Shown piece after piece: positions 10,679-22,884 of a stretch of 64,000 nt of DNA (position 1 is the stretch's first letter; the number at the start of each line of letters is the position of its first letter). A program made the translations under genes and the position numbers. The stretch lies in the NCBI GenBank assembly GCA_001986395.2, contig MQVO02000046.1:62001-126000 (forward strand), written 5' to 3'. This DNA is from Irpex lacteus (taxonomy: Eukaryota > Basidiomycota > Agaricomycetes > Polyporales > Irpicaceae). The notes beneath the pieces are model-generated. The model saw only the letters and a list, made by a program, of their open reading frames with translations, searched no databases and had not been told where the DNA came from.

Positions 10679-12571
10679 TTAAACATCACCCTCGTCCGCC
10701 CGAGCTTGCCCAGAGCTCAACTCCGCCTTAACCACACTCGTATCCTCATCTTCGTCCTCCTCGTCAAAACCAACCCCAGAACTCGCTCTCTTCCCCACCC
10801 TTAGCTCATGCAAGCTAATCGGGTTCTCCAACGCATCTTCGATACCCGCTCGATACCTATCATCGTCTGCTCCACTGAGGAAAAGTCCACCGTACCCGCT
10901 CCCCCTCTCACTCCCACTGGGAGACAACCCGAATCCGCTCTTCCCCGTCGTACTCCTCCTACTTCGCACGTCAGTCCCTCCACTTCCCACCTCCGTATCT
11001 GACACGTCCTGCGAATGTGAGGTCCAGCCCGTCGCTGTGCCACGTGTTGAGATATTAAGATGGCTCAGGTGATGAGACCGACTGCGGCTGTGAGTGTGTA
11101 CATGATTGAAGCTTCGGGCTGTGCGGTTACTGTCAAATTGGAGAGTGGAGACTGTTTGGTGGCCGTATGTGTCCATAAGGAAGGATTGAGTGTGCGTGTG
11201 CACGAGAAGGACTACGATGGTTGGGTATATTCCCTGTGCAAGCGAGGCAAGAAGGATGTTCTGAGCCGTTTAACAGTCGTGGTGAAAGGGACGGAAAGAC
11301 GCACGACGATAGAACTTGTCTGGTATTGATAAATTTGCAACGCAAATGCTCTTGCGGGATGACCGTTGACCCACTTGGGGATATCAACGACGCCTAATAT
11401 AGCTTCCGCCAGCTAGACAGAAATGAAGGTGCATGAGTCAGAACTGTTGGGTCAGGCAGTTCGGCGGACGAGGGACATACGAAGAATAGAGCGTAGATCA
11501 ACCCTGTATCGAGCATAATGAGCATCGCCTTGCTCACAGGTGATCTCCATGTTGTCTCCTTCCCAATGAGCGTCTTCACCATCCGTCTATATCTCCTGAA
11601 TTGACAAACGCGACACCCAGTGTAAGTATTGAAATGGGCAAACTGAAGGGACGTTTGGCTGCTGAGACAAACAAAAGTGACATACCAAGTCTTGTAACCG
11701 ATCAACGTTGTAGCCACACAGGCCATAACAAACTGGAGCCAATATGACGTATGCTGGATCTTGCGACAAAAATATGGATTTGTAAACGCTCCGAATTCAA
11801 GATCGGTGGACTGGGCGGCACAATAGGCGACAAGGAATGCGCATGCTGCGTGAGGAAAGATCGTCGGCAATCCAGTAAGTTACGATACACCCAATTAAAA
11901 ATATAGACGTACTGATAGAGGCCAGATACGCTGCAGTTGGAAGGATCATAGCCCATAGCTCAACACCCGTGTGCCAAAAGGCATACACTCGCCAAAGGAC
12001 GATAGTATCCCCAAGAACCACCTATTCGGGATTTCCATGATTATCACGCAATGAACGGGTTTGAATAAGACTAAACGTACCTGGAAAGCGTACAGCACAT
12101 CCTCTACCACAGATAGCTTCGTTGATGTCTGGCTCGCTCTCAGTTTCCTCTCCGCAAGTGAAAAGTCGTTTGACTGGACTAAATAGATATTAAGGTCGGA
12201 TATAACGTTTCTAGCATCGATGGTCCATAACGTGAGTTTTATCAGATACATTGTGATGACGATTGTCCACGTGAAGATAGCGATCCTGTTGTGTCTTCGA
12301 TCTTTGTGTCTGAATTCGAACAAGTCAACATCGAGGTATACGCGAAAATTGGGGGCGAGGACAACCGTACAGGAGTATAAAGCCGCATTTGACGACAAGC
12401 CAGGTGTAAAGACCTAAGGCAGCAATCAGCGAACAGTGCGAAATCGCACGTTGTATCCGAAAACTACTCACCGACTACCCACGTAGATACCAGACAACAT
12501 ACAAAACCCCTTATAGTCGATAAGCCAAGGGAGTGTAGTACAGCAAGGTCATCTTCTGGCAGGCCCGCCAT
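10679..12571 (-). CDS. Seven-transmembrane protein, basidiomycete family of unknown function
   Basis: Eight exons (12472-12571, 12371-12413, 12081-12309, 11913-12021, 11686-11845, 11481-11595, 11305-11412, 10679-11233) join into 472 codons with all phases matching. Seven hydrophobic segments follow in order: around STWVVGLYTWLVVKCGFILL, IAIFTWTIVITMYLIK, VVLGDTIVLWRVYAFW, LPTAAYLAS..FLVAYCAAQ, YWLQFVMACVATTLIGYKTW, LIMLDTGLIYALFFLAEAIL and QIYQYQTSSIVGIYPTIVVLL. The pattern HNRI.IFTW, VVLGDTIV.WRVY.FW, YCAAQSTDLEFG and GYKTW is common to a large agaricomycete family without a named function. The layout is receptor-like, but G-protein coupling is unproven. The cytosolic C-terminal tail of about 150 residues is rich in Ser, Gly and His and ends acidic, so it may be a regulatory tail. 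Confidence 0.82.
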
Positions 12572-14039
12572 GGATGCGGGGGAACCGCCGAGGCGGCGTC
12601 GAGGAAGCAGTAAAAGACGTTGAAGACGTAGAGGAGGAAAGAGGTTGACACGACGAGCAACGGTGGGTTTATTTATTGATTCCAGGGCTGGTAATTATAT
12701 GTTACCTGTGATTAGTTCGTGGGGCGCACATTTCAGGAGTGATCGATCTGAGATCGTACGAAACGCCAACTTCTCGGATCGAACTGCTTCTGTCGATCGC
12801 GGATGCTCTCTCTACTTAGTACTCTTCGCCAGTAGCTATAGTACTTGTCTAGACAAAATGGATGGCTTCCGTGAAACATAGAGATTACTCGTGAGGTATA
12901 AAGCTTTATACAACGCATACAATGCGCAAGGAGAAAGCGTCGGCCGACATGCCGCCATCGTCAATCACGAAAGGGTCTGCACCGTCTTCTGTGGCGTATC
13001 GTAGACGCGTGGCTGTCTTCTGTGTGCACAACCAGGCACTTCTCAGCCATCTTCTAGCCTGAGATTGTCGTGTGGCTGACCGTCTCGCCCGCCCTCCTTC
13101 ACGTTGTACACGTCCTTGTTGATAAGCACATAAGTATCTGAAGTATGACAAGGAATACTCGGAGGCAAATCCGTGCTGGCACGTCATCAATGCCGCATCA
13201 TCAGTACTGCATCAGTACTTGTCCATGTTCAATCTTCAGCTTGATGTGCAAGATATTTGAGGTTTAGGGCCTGTAGTCCACGACTTGTAAGGATGTCTCG
13301 TCGTCCAACGTTCATGTGAAACTTCTGTTGTAAGTACCCACATGACGACACTTAGGCGTTCGTGGGCCCCTCTAATTCGTCCAGGCCTGCTCATGTCACA
13401 CAGGAACCACTCAAATGCAACCAGAAAATCTGCGACGTCAAGCATCTCAGTGCACGGGAGTTGCGCAGGAGAAAAGAGCGGCCGCGGTCCTGATATTGAA
13501 TAGGGTGACTGATAGGTGCTTAGCGACAACTCGGCGAATCACCAGCTTTCCCATCCTTGGTGGTAGGACTTCAGGTTTAGGGGACAAATGAAGTACCTCC
13601 GTGCACAGATCTAGGTCCCTAGGATACGTTCAGGCACATGTGTGTTTCGTAGAATTAAGCAGGTCACCAAAAACCCTCATAGTAATATGCACAGAGCTCA
13701 CCGGTACAATCCTTCCCAAGTTGATTCCTCATGAACAAGCTCTTCAGCTTCGGAGTCAGCCGGTCGATAGCTAGGCTTCCAAAAATAACAAGCACAAAGG
13801 CCGGACAGGTTCTGAGTGGAAACATGGCGTGAAGAGCACCTACTTACTGAGTACTCTATATGTTTACCGTACACTGACAGACGTCAGTGCCTCGGCTTAA
13901 CGAAAGCTTGGATTAGCGGGCTCTTCCGAAACGGATAGCAGTGTTGACTACCTGCGGGACGTCGCCTTTGCGAGGGGATGGACATATCGTGAATGTAACC
14001 GTAACCACCATCCGTTTACTGTGACCGCAGAAGCCCCAG
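12572..14039. other. No confident gene
   Basis: Frames up to 97 codons occur on the minus strand (13236-13529, 12906-13190) without recognisable motifs. The stretch just upstream of the seven-TM gene (12590-12660) is probably its promoter and 5'UTR. Confidence 0.35.
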
Positions 14040-14341
14040 TCAAGGATACACGACTTTCAGCCGACGCAGCAAATCAGGTTCTGAGAGTGGGTATGCTTCT
14101 GCGTCGTACGACCCACATCCATGCTCCCCGAGAAGTCTTCTGGATGCGATGATGAACGCGTACGTGCAGGGATTCAGGCCTTCTGGGAATCTGTATGAGG
14201 AACCGCTTTGAGTTGGAAGATTCATGCATCTGTTGCCTTGATCTCGTATTGTCTTAAACCCAGCGTTAGCAGGCGATGTTGATTGCAATGAGAAGTACTT
14301 ACGACGGTAAGAATGAAGATAGCGCTAGCCCGGACACCCAT
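14040..14341 (-). CDS. Small candidate protein, 83 aa, two exons
   Basis: Exon 1 is 14303-14341 and exon 2 is 14040-14252. The intron has a strong GTAAGT donor, a CTAAC branch-like box and an AAG acceptor, and the joined frame is open for 83 codons. The product starts MGVRASAIFILTV, a short hydrophobic stretch that could be part of a signal peptide. It then has three Cys in a segment containing RFPEGLNPCTYAFIIASRRLLG. No family was recognised. Exon 1 codes for only 13 residues, so a further 5' exon is possible. Intron quality is the main argument for a real gene. Confidence 0.4.
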
Positions 14342-15701
14342 AAGACCTTGCACCCCCACTCGGCCGAATATCTGCAGGTGTGAAGATGTACCGAGCAGAG
14401 AATAGTTGTATGAGGGTAGTCGTATGAAGCAAAGTTCACAGGAAACACTGATAATACTCTCGTGTCCGTGTGCCAGCGGGACATCGCAGCTCAGAAGATA
14501 AGGGCATCTCTGAGGCAGTGATCACATCTCAGACAGAAAAGATGAATAGCAGATGTGGCCATAGCAGCCATGCGTACGTGGTGGTAGAGACTGGTAGTGA
14601 ATCAAGCGGGGATCGGTGTCGGCGTGAAATGGTGGCGCCGTGCCGACGAGAAGCCGTGGCTACCGAGATGTTTGTCGTCTTCAAACCATGACCATCATCT
14701 GCGATGGCCAGTCTTTTCCAGGTTCTTTCGGGGTGTCATCCTCTTCTTCATTGCCTGTGTGCGTGATAGAGGACGGTGTCCGACCTCTGGAGTGCCGGAA
14801 ACTTGGAACGAGGATGTGGGCTTGACGGTGACCAGCGCAAGGTTCGTGCAACGGTCCTTGTACATTGTTAATCACGGTGATAAATAGAATCATTCATAGA
14901 TGCTATCAGTAGAGCATCGCTGCTGAGAGACTCTGTATAACAACTTTGAACGATTCATCTCGCTCATGCCGAGATTCTCCTCTTGCCGATGATAGTACTA
15001 GTAGTTGTAGCTCAAACTGCGCGAAATAGTAAGTTTGGCATCAGGACCTAAAAGTCGAAGGCTGAACTGTCAATTAGGCATTGTTAGTTGGCTTGACGGC
15101 CTATGTCACGACAAATCTCCCTATGGCAGTTGCAGATCGATAAACGATGCCTATCAAGGATGCTAGGTCGACGACCCGGACGTCCATTTCCTACTGCTTT
15201 TCTCAGGCTATGTTAGGTCGACATGCTCTCACCGCCTGTGATTCAGGGAGTGAGTAAGCTGCATGCAGTAGAGTGGTACTCTCGCAGTGTCCTACACACT
15301 TGATTACAGTAATCGACCTTAACACTCGGATCTGGCGTCCACATAGGATCGTTCTCGCGGCGCCGAGCAGCTCATTTCCTCAATTGATAGTGAGCTTCAA
15401 CAGCGTCGTTATGTTCTGAGATATTGACTAAAGATGTATTGATCCAGTTCGTATCATCACTCAGGTGTGATGTTCTCAGAGACCCGAAACCCATTGCTAT
15501 ATAGAACCCAGGGGAGCGATGAAGAGTCCATTAGAGCTGGACCTCATCTTTTCCTTCTATATCACACCTCAGGCCGACGAGTAGATTCTCGGTATGTATT
15601 CCAACCACTGAGCGATTGTTTCACATGTTCAATGTCCATATTATCACAGATCCACGTTCAAACACCCCCGTCTACCTCATTTCCATCCCTGATCAAGCAG
15701 C
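14342..15701. other. No confident gene
   Basis: Short frames on both strands near 14470-14890 are shadows of one another, and nothing recognisable was found. The part 14900-15460 is free of long frames. Confidence 0.4.
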
Positions 15702-16138
15702 ATGAAGTTCGGCCATACAATTTTCGTTGTGGGTGTTTGCATGACATTGCAAGCCATACCAATGAATGCGGCGCCGTTGCTCGGAAGTGCATTAAAGGCT
15801 GCGAGCGAAGAATTGTTTGCTCGCCCAATCGGGGGAGGCTATGCAAGTCTCCCAGGCAAAGAGGCAGAAAGGTCAGACTCCTCCGTTTCATATGCGCTTG
15901 TGTCATTGGTCATACTGTGATTTATAGGCTATTTGCACATAGTAATGGACACCACGGACGCTCTGAATCGTCTACAAAACGTGATGGTCCACTCGAATTG
16001 TTCGGCGGTGCTTTTGGCAGTCCAGAACACTTTAAAAATCCCTTCCCCCAAACCCACGCAAAGTACGCATGCTTGTATTGCTTGTTCACGGATGCCCATA
16101 TGAAATATATGATCCAGGTTTCCGCACCCTTAGCTTGA
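15702..16138 (+). CDS. Putative small secreted protein
   Basis: Two exons, 15702-15871 and 15928-16138, give 126 aa. The start MKFGHTIFVVGVCMTLQ followed by small residues and NAAP looks like a signal peptide cleaved near residue 24. A dibasic Thr-Lys-Arg-Asp site follows near residue 78, where a Kex2-type protease could cut before DGPLELFGGAFGSPEHF. A second GT..AG intron near 16060-16117 could shorten the tail to end just after THAKFPHP. No family was recognised. Support comes from the signal peptide and the clean splice junction. Confidence 0.45.
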
Positions 16139-18501
16139 TGCATTGCTGGTTGCAGTGGATGACTGCTGGTTGTACTTAGTGTAAAGAGTACATGCTGATA
16201 AGGTCGCTCCGAAGTGATCATGAGGATAACGCGCTATTCATTGTGCAATATACCCGATGATCGACCACTGGCAAGACATCTGTCAAAGTTGTAATGCATC
16301 CATGGATTGAGTAAAACTACCTTAGCATGCTCGAATTAAGTTTGGCGTACATGTCTTATGGGGCAAGCGTAGTAGTGATTACTAGGGCTTCCTTATTGGG
16401 AGGCTCGTGCACACACGAACAATGGGCGTTACTCTCGGTCTTTTCGGGTGACACGTCCACCTTGCTTGCGATAAGTAACCTCGATGACCCCCATCCACTC
16501 TTGCTAAGCTTAGACTTCTTAACTTAGGCATAAAGATGAATACGAAGAGCTTAGCTACAGATTAATATTTCTTGTAGTCAACGCTCTACGCCACGGTCAA
16601 CACATCTCAAGAAAGTTTTGTGACTCGCCGAGTCTTGTGAACACCCTGAACGGTTCTTCCTTGACAAGATCATGTTCGGTGGCGTATATTGTGTGCGAGG
16701 TATGTTCGACGATGCCCAGACGATAATGTGTAGTTGAACACGGATATCTCCCAGGTTCTTGCCTGTGATGGGTTTTGATAGGCCTTGTCGGGTTCAAGTT
16801 ACTAGACATGCTGAAGCGATATGCGTACTAACCAAACTCAGGAGACTCATGTTCACGGCGAGCATCTGGCTGCACGGCCAAGAAGGTCTCCCGTTACGTC
16901 CGATGTTTGATGACATTCCTATTCAGCCCTCGGCGCAATCGCGAAATCTCTTGGGGGACGTCTGCTTACCCAGATGGTTTAGTACAGAGTTTGTGGTTAT
17001 AACGGTTGTATACAGGGGGCATACTGGTATGTCGTTGGCTTGTGTGCTTTAAGATGCTTACTGCTAATAATTTCGGTCCTGAAGGTGTTGACGGTTGTCG
17101 CACTTGTGTGGCGGGGACCGCACCAGCTCCACACGGCCCATCTAGTCCGTTTGGCACCCGGACGCTAAAGTCTTCTCCGTTGTGTGTGAAAGACAGAAGT
17201 TGTATTTCTCGAATAGAGGACCAGTGCCTCGTGCTTGACTCAGTGCAGATAAGCGTTTGACATTCCAGCGTAATCTGGGTCTACCGATAGTTAGATGTCC
17301 ATCGGCGATGCGGCATCTCCCTCAACCAACTTCCTGCACACTGTTAGTCCTTGTTCATTTACTCCCAGACTATCAGGCGGAGTGCATGATAGGGCATAGC
17401 TTTAGAGTGCAGGTACGTTTCCTGCCATACTTTTCTGCCACGGCCACGCTAACTCCTCCGCAAGTTACCGAAGCATCGATCGATGGCAGTATGTCTGAAC
17501 AGACGTGCATCCTTACTATACTCAGGAACTGAAGCGACCGAGTTGGTAATATGTCTGTGGCCCCCAAATCAACATGCGCATCTGCTAAGTGGCTTAAGCT
17601 GCGCCAAGTCAGAATGCGCGAGGGACCACGACAGATCGTTTCAGAAGCAAACGTAGAAAGTAGGCCGGCATGGCTCGATCACATAAGGAGATCCTTGTTC
17701 TTACTGCCAGGACTTGGAGGCCGTCTATATAACACAAAGTGCGCAATCCAACCAAATCCCCTGGATATTCAGACTAATCTTCGCCTCGAAAGATTGTTCC
17801 TCGCTGCGCGGAAGCTAGGCCCTAGTCCCCGCGCTCCGCCATGACAGCCGTGGTTTATTCCTCCAATACTGGGCAAGAGAACCTAGCTCTATTTGCAATA
17901 AACACTCTGCGAGGTTTCCAATCATTCACTGCCCACGAATAGCCTTCCGCTCTTCCTCGGGAAGGAAACAGCACGACGTTCTCAAGCCACATGCATCATG
18001 ACACAGCATTACAAGTGGAGAATCCAACCTAGGATGCAAACAGCACCATTGGGAAACGCCTACCGTCGTGGGATCGCGCCCGAGGTGTACTTGGACGCTT
18101 CCTGAAGGTTGGAACCGGTAGTATTCTTTAATTTGCACCCTACTTGGTAATGTGAGTACCATGTCGCCTGTATATGCATGGTGACATATGCTGCCGTAGA
18201 TTAATGCCACGGGCTTCCCACCACTCTCTGAAATTCTGGCCTCATGGATCGACGTGGTGTTTCAGGCCACTTTAGATATTTCGGTCCCGCGATTTCCATC
18301 TTGCCGTCACTTTGATATGAGCACTGTTAGTGAGTTGGACCTCAGCGTTTTTTCTTTCTTATCTGCTCTCACACGCCGGTCCCAGCGAACTTATAAAATA
18401 CAGCTCAAGTAACTCTCGAGGCTGCTGCATTAATCGATCGACACAACCCTCCCTTCGTCAATCCTACTGCCTACGCTGAATTCCCACGGACCACCAGTGT
18501 C
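16139..18501. other. Long stretch without a supportable gene
   Basis: Scattered frames of 60-97 codons (for example 17551-17844 plus and 17926-18210 minus) carry no family signature. The last 150 bases before 18502 are likely the promoter and 5'UTR of the next gene. Confidence 0.4.
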
Positions 18502-20255
18502 ATGTCTAATTCTTCACTTACAGCAGACGCTATTGAGGGGTCGTACGTTCACATCTTTGTCCAGGCTGCAAATTCCGCTCACATATCTTTATTTGGGCAG
18601 CATAATTGCGAATTATGTCTCGTTCTCTACTTCCGGTATGTCACGTTCTTCTCAAAAGACGATTTAGCCTGAGGTTTCACGTCGCCCAAGCCCTATACAT
18701 ATACGAATACCTTATCGTCATCGATCAAGAAATAGCACTCGTTTGGAAGGCGAAGTGGAAGCTGTCAACCTTACTATTCCTCGTCAACCGATATGTGGCT
18801 CTCATGGTCGCCCTAGTTTACACCGTTCCCGTTGTTGACTATACTACTCAAGCTGTAAGTATCTTCATTCGATGATCGATGTCGTCTCAAGCATAACAAT
18901 TCACAACAGAGGTACGCACAACGTTTCAATACGATAAAGTATGGTGCTCAGATATCCGACATAGCTGCAACGCTGGAGTAAGCCTCCTGAAAACAGCCAC
19001 TCTCGTGCAGTTCCTCGTAATTGCAGGTGCGTTATTTGTGCCTATTCTTAGACACAAAATCCCCATGTTGAGATACATTAGTGTTCTCTACACAACGAGT
19101 TTTCGCCGTCACGTCCAGGACGGAGTACAAGTACTGGCTCTCTGCTCTAGTGTTCGCACTCGGCATTGTCCCCATCATAGTGAATGTGGTACGTGATTGT
19201 AGTCAAGATTGATGTAGCTTTTTAACAACAGCTGACGGAGATTCCAACTAGTGGACCGTGGCTCAGGAACAACTCATTTACGTGCCCAAGTCGGCATGTA
19301 CTAGTTTCGTGGTTGGCTATGATGAAGTTCTCCTTCGGCGAGTACTTTTTTTCACGCTGCTCAATTGTGGCTTAACTCACTCTGAAGATGGTCTTATAGG
19401 CGTAGGTGAAAACATCGTTATTCTCTACTCCTCTACTTAATTGCTACGTTTCATTTCAGTTGCATTTGCCACACGAGCCTCCGCAATATTGGCAGACATT
19501 CTGGTTATCATTTTCATCATTCGTCATAATTGGGCTTTTTACGTGAAGACCAAAGGCATACAGCTCATGGGAAACACCAATCTGTGTCAGACTATGTTAT
19601 TCGATGGTATGCATAAATTAATCCGTACATGATACCATGAACCTGATCACTTTGAAACTGTGCACACTACAGGAACTATCTACTTTTTGTACGCCAGTTA
19701 CAATTTCTCAGCAGTTCGACATTTCCCTGAACTTCCGGTGTTTAGAGCGATGCTTATCATCAATGTATTCTTTGCTCTCGATAATACTCTCGTATGTATC
19801 TCGGTACTGGCACATCTGGTCACGTATTCTAACGGTTCTGTCCCTACATTTATGATTTCAGCCGTACTTTAAGGGCCTTCCACCCGTTATATCTATGGTC
19901 CAAAGGTCCGTATTACGCAGTTTGTCCCGTGAACCTGCTAAAAAACATCGTTAATTCCAGCATACCGCCTATTCTCACCTCTCGCATGCTCCTTCACCTT
20001 CGAGAGGCGGCGGATGCGCGAGCTGGCCCGCTGAACGACTCGAACGATCATTGGGCCACGGCGCCGTTGCAGTTTGCAGATCCAGCTAGTGGAAGGTGTA
20101 AGGTGACTAAAGATATAGTCGACTGGTCGGAAAAAGATATGGAGAGCATAGAATTCGAAAACGTCACTATGGAGGATGGCCCGCCCGAATCTCGGGAGGT
20201 AGACACAGACGAGCAGGCAATCTTGGAGGTGCCCAGGTCTGAGTCGCGTTGCTGA
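18502..20255 (+). CDS. DUF6533-type multipass membrane protein
   Basis: Exons can be chained from ATG 18502 to TGA 20255: 18502-18542, 18601-about 18639, 18674-18854, 18912-19026, 19082-19188, 19252-19303, 19388-19405, 19460-19606, 19673-19791, 19862-19905 and 19961-20255. The N-terminal segment VAQALYIYEYLIVIDQEIALVWKAKW..LFLVNRY is the DUF6533 signature. Further hydrophobic helices include LLKTATLVQFLVIA, WLSALVFALGIVPIIVNV, SAILADILVIIFII, IYFLYASYNF and LIINVFFALDNT. An acidic cytosolic tail follows. The junction at 18640-18673 implies an intron of only 34 nt with a weak donor, so that part may be mis-modelled or mutated. An 18-nt micro-exon (19388-19405) restores the frame. Function is unknown. 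Confidence 0.7.
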
Positions 20256-20664
20256 GAAACGGCGTTCGACAGAAACAACTGGAAAGAGCGGTGTGCGCTG
20301 GCTGCACCGTAGATCCACTTCATATCCTTCAATTTCGTTCATGAGCACACGAAGTTCCTTGATTGCACTGTAGCCAGAAATCGCGAGAAAAGTGAATTAT
20401 TGTGTATGATACATTCCACACAATAGATTACTAGTGCTATTGCCTACAAGAAAACCCAAACAACGACGACAGAGCAACCACAGACAACGATGGGTCTGGA
20501 TTCTCCGTCCGTCTACAACAAGCCCAACGTTCGTAACGTACTGCATGGCGACGTGGCGTGCCCATGAATGATATCGTGCAGAAAACCCCGTGAATGGCGT
20601 GAGTGAGGGATGACATAAAGTGGATAAGATTACATCGACAGGGGGAGGTTGGGTGTCTGGCGTT
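20256..20664. other. Spacer between convergent genes
   Basis: Holds the 3' ends of the DUF6533-type gene (plus) and the nucleoside transporter (minus). No coding signal was seen. Confidence 0.5.
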
Positions 20665-22759
20665 TTAGACCAGCATTCCTGCGATACCGGCAGCTTGCAG
20701 CGTCCTAAGAGAAAAGTCGTATCACAATTAGCTTGTGTCTGCAAGAGTAAAAGAAGGATCAAACGCACGAGATGAAGCCGCAAATCATAGCGGAGGTAGC
20801 CACTCGAGCGATAATCCTCGCCCGTGAGGGTGCCAACGCGCTCAACACACCAATTTGGATACCGAGCGAGCCAAGGTTGGCAAAGCCACAGAGAGCATAC
20901 GAAGCGATGGTGAATGCACGCTCGGTGAGTGGATTGTCGGACTTCATGATCGTCTGGAGGTCGAGGTAGGCAACGAACTCGTTGGCGACGAGTTTTGTGG
21001 CGATGAGCTCGGAGACACGGAGGATCTCCGGGCGGGGAACGGAGAGGAAGAAGGTAACGGGGTAGAAGACGTAGCGGAGGATGAGTTGCAGCGTCAGGTG
21101 GTGGATACCAAAGCCCTTGCCAATCCAGGTGAGCAAACCGTTGATGCAGGCGACGAGAGAGACGACAGTGAGCACGTTGGTGAGAATCTGACCGGCGACG
21201 ATAAGACCAAAGAGGGCACCCTGCGAGAAAGCATGGAGGGCGTTGGCGGGCTTGTTCTTGGCATCGGAATCACCACGGTCGACGACGACACGACCGCGAG
21301 TGAGGGGCTCCTCCATTTCGGGGATCCTCAACTTGGAGATGGAGATTGAAGCAGGGATGGACATGACGGAGGCGGTGACCAAGTTCTGCGCGGGGACACC
21401 GAGACCGATGTAGGCAGAGAGCACGGAACCGGCGATGGTCGAGAAACCGGAGGTCATCATCAAATGAATTTCGGACTCAGTCATGTAGTCGACGTATGGC
21501 TTGACGAGACAAGCAGACTCTCCCTGACCGATGAAGGGAGAGGCGGCCGCGACGACGGCCTCAGCACCAGAGACGTTCATGAGCTTGAAGAAGAACCACG
21601 CAAAACCCTTGATAAGCCATTGCATGACGCCAAGGTAGTACATCATTTGCACGAAGGCAATGAAGAAGATAATGGAGGAGAGCTATATCGCAAACAGTCA
21701 ATCAGACGAGTTTGTAGTGTCAAGAAAACTGCGAGTACTCACAGTGTTCACGAAGAACCAGTGCTTAGTGATGACGTCAGCATCGAAGAAGAACGCGGCA
21801 CCTTCGAGAGCTTGAGCAAGGAAGTCTGAGGCCAGAATAGCGATCCACTTGAAGATCGCGAAACCAGCGCCGGACTTCAAGACGAACATGGCGATCGCCT
21901 GTTGCGTGAAGAGACCAACAATGACGGTGGGCCTAACACTTTCATGAACTTCGAGATCTAAGAGAAAACGAGACTGGCAGACATACCAAGGGATGTGTGA
22001 GCGATGCTTGGAAGTTGCCCAGAAGCAGAACTGGAAGACAAAGAGACCAAGAACCGAGATGGCGCGATCTCCGTAGCCGGAGTTCTGCAAGCAACCGGTA
22101 TATCAACGTTCGGGCGAAAGCAGAACCTCAGGACGGAATGCCTACAGCTGTCAACTTGAATCCGAAGGCAGAGCCAAAGACAATTGCGAGGAGAGCAAGC
22201 CAACCCATTGCCAAACGGACATAGTAGGGAAGGGCGAAGAAGGGTGTTTGTACCAACGGAACCCAGAGTGCCTCGACCGGACGAGTGACGACACTGTTGG
22301 GGATATAGCGCCAAGCGATGGTTCTACGATAATGTTAAGACGAAGGACTTCCGAGCAAGTTCAAGTTCAAGACAAACTTACATTATGAAGAACCAAGCCC
22401 AAAGGGTCTGAACGATCCTGCGTGCAGCAGTTAGGATGCGCTAAGGCACACGACGCTCATGAAGCATACCATCTGTGACGGGTGTCCTTGAGAATGGTAG
22501 CGCTGATCCACCAGCCGAGAATCAGAAGGGCAAGTCCAACGTGAATGAGGGGACGGAGCTTCTTGTAAGCCGCGTGCTTCTTAGCGTCTTCTTCTGCGAT
22601 TTCCTCTTCATCGTGCGCCCTCTCCTTTGCGACCTCAATGTCGTGGTCTACGACATTCTTGTCAAGTTCGCTGGAGGAGCCGCTGACCTTGGAGTCCCGG
22701 CGAGCAAGAGAAGGCTGAGGAGCGGCCTCGAGATCGGTGATATCCTGCTTATGCGACAT
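20665..22759 (-). CDS. Concentrative nucleoside transporter (CNT/SLC28 family)
   Basis: Seven exons (22470-22759, 22382-22417, 22146-22323, 21987-22084, 21743-21932, 20769-21682, 20665-20704) give 581 aa with all phases matching. The start [12 protein letters not shown] lies in a hydrophilic, acidic N-terminus of about 75 residues. Multiple TM helices follow. CNT landmarks are [76 protein letters not shown] and a short last exon ending [12 protein letters not shown]. By family it imports nucleosides with H+ or Na+ at the plasma membrane or a vacuolar membrane. The length is normal for fungal members and nothing is broken. It is the best-conserved metabolic gene in the left half of the window. 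Confidence 0.93.
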
Positions 22760-22877
22760 TTCTGCCCTTCGTTGAGAGAACAAGAACGAACGGTGTCGTG
22801 GAGGAACACGAGCGGTGTGGGGACCGTCGGGGAGCAAAAAGCTTGCTTGAAAAAATGAGACCTGGGGAGCGGACGTG

Positions 22878-22884
22878 TTATATA
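22878..22884 (-). promoter_or_regulatory. TATA-like box of the nucleoside transporter
   Basis: Reads TATATAA on the minus strand, about 120 bases upstream of the ATG at 22759. Position and sequence fit a core promoter element. Confidence 0.45.

Noticed and set aside
20855..21349. 164-codon acidic frame on the plus strand
   Set aside because: It is the antisense shadow of the nucleoside transporter's main exon.
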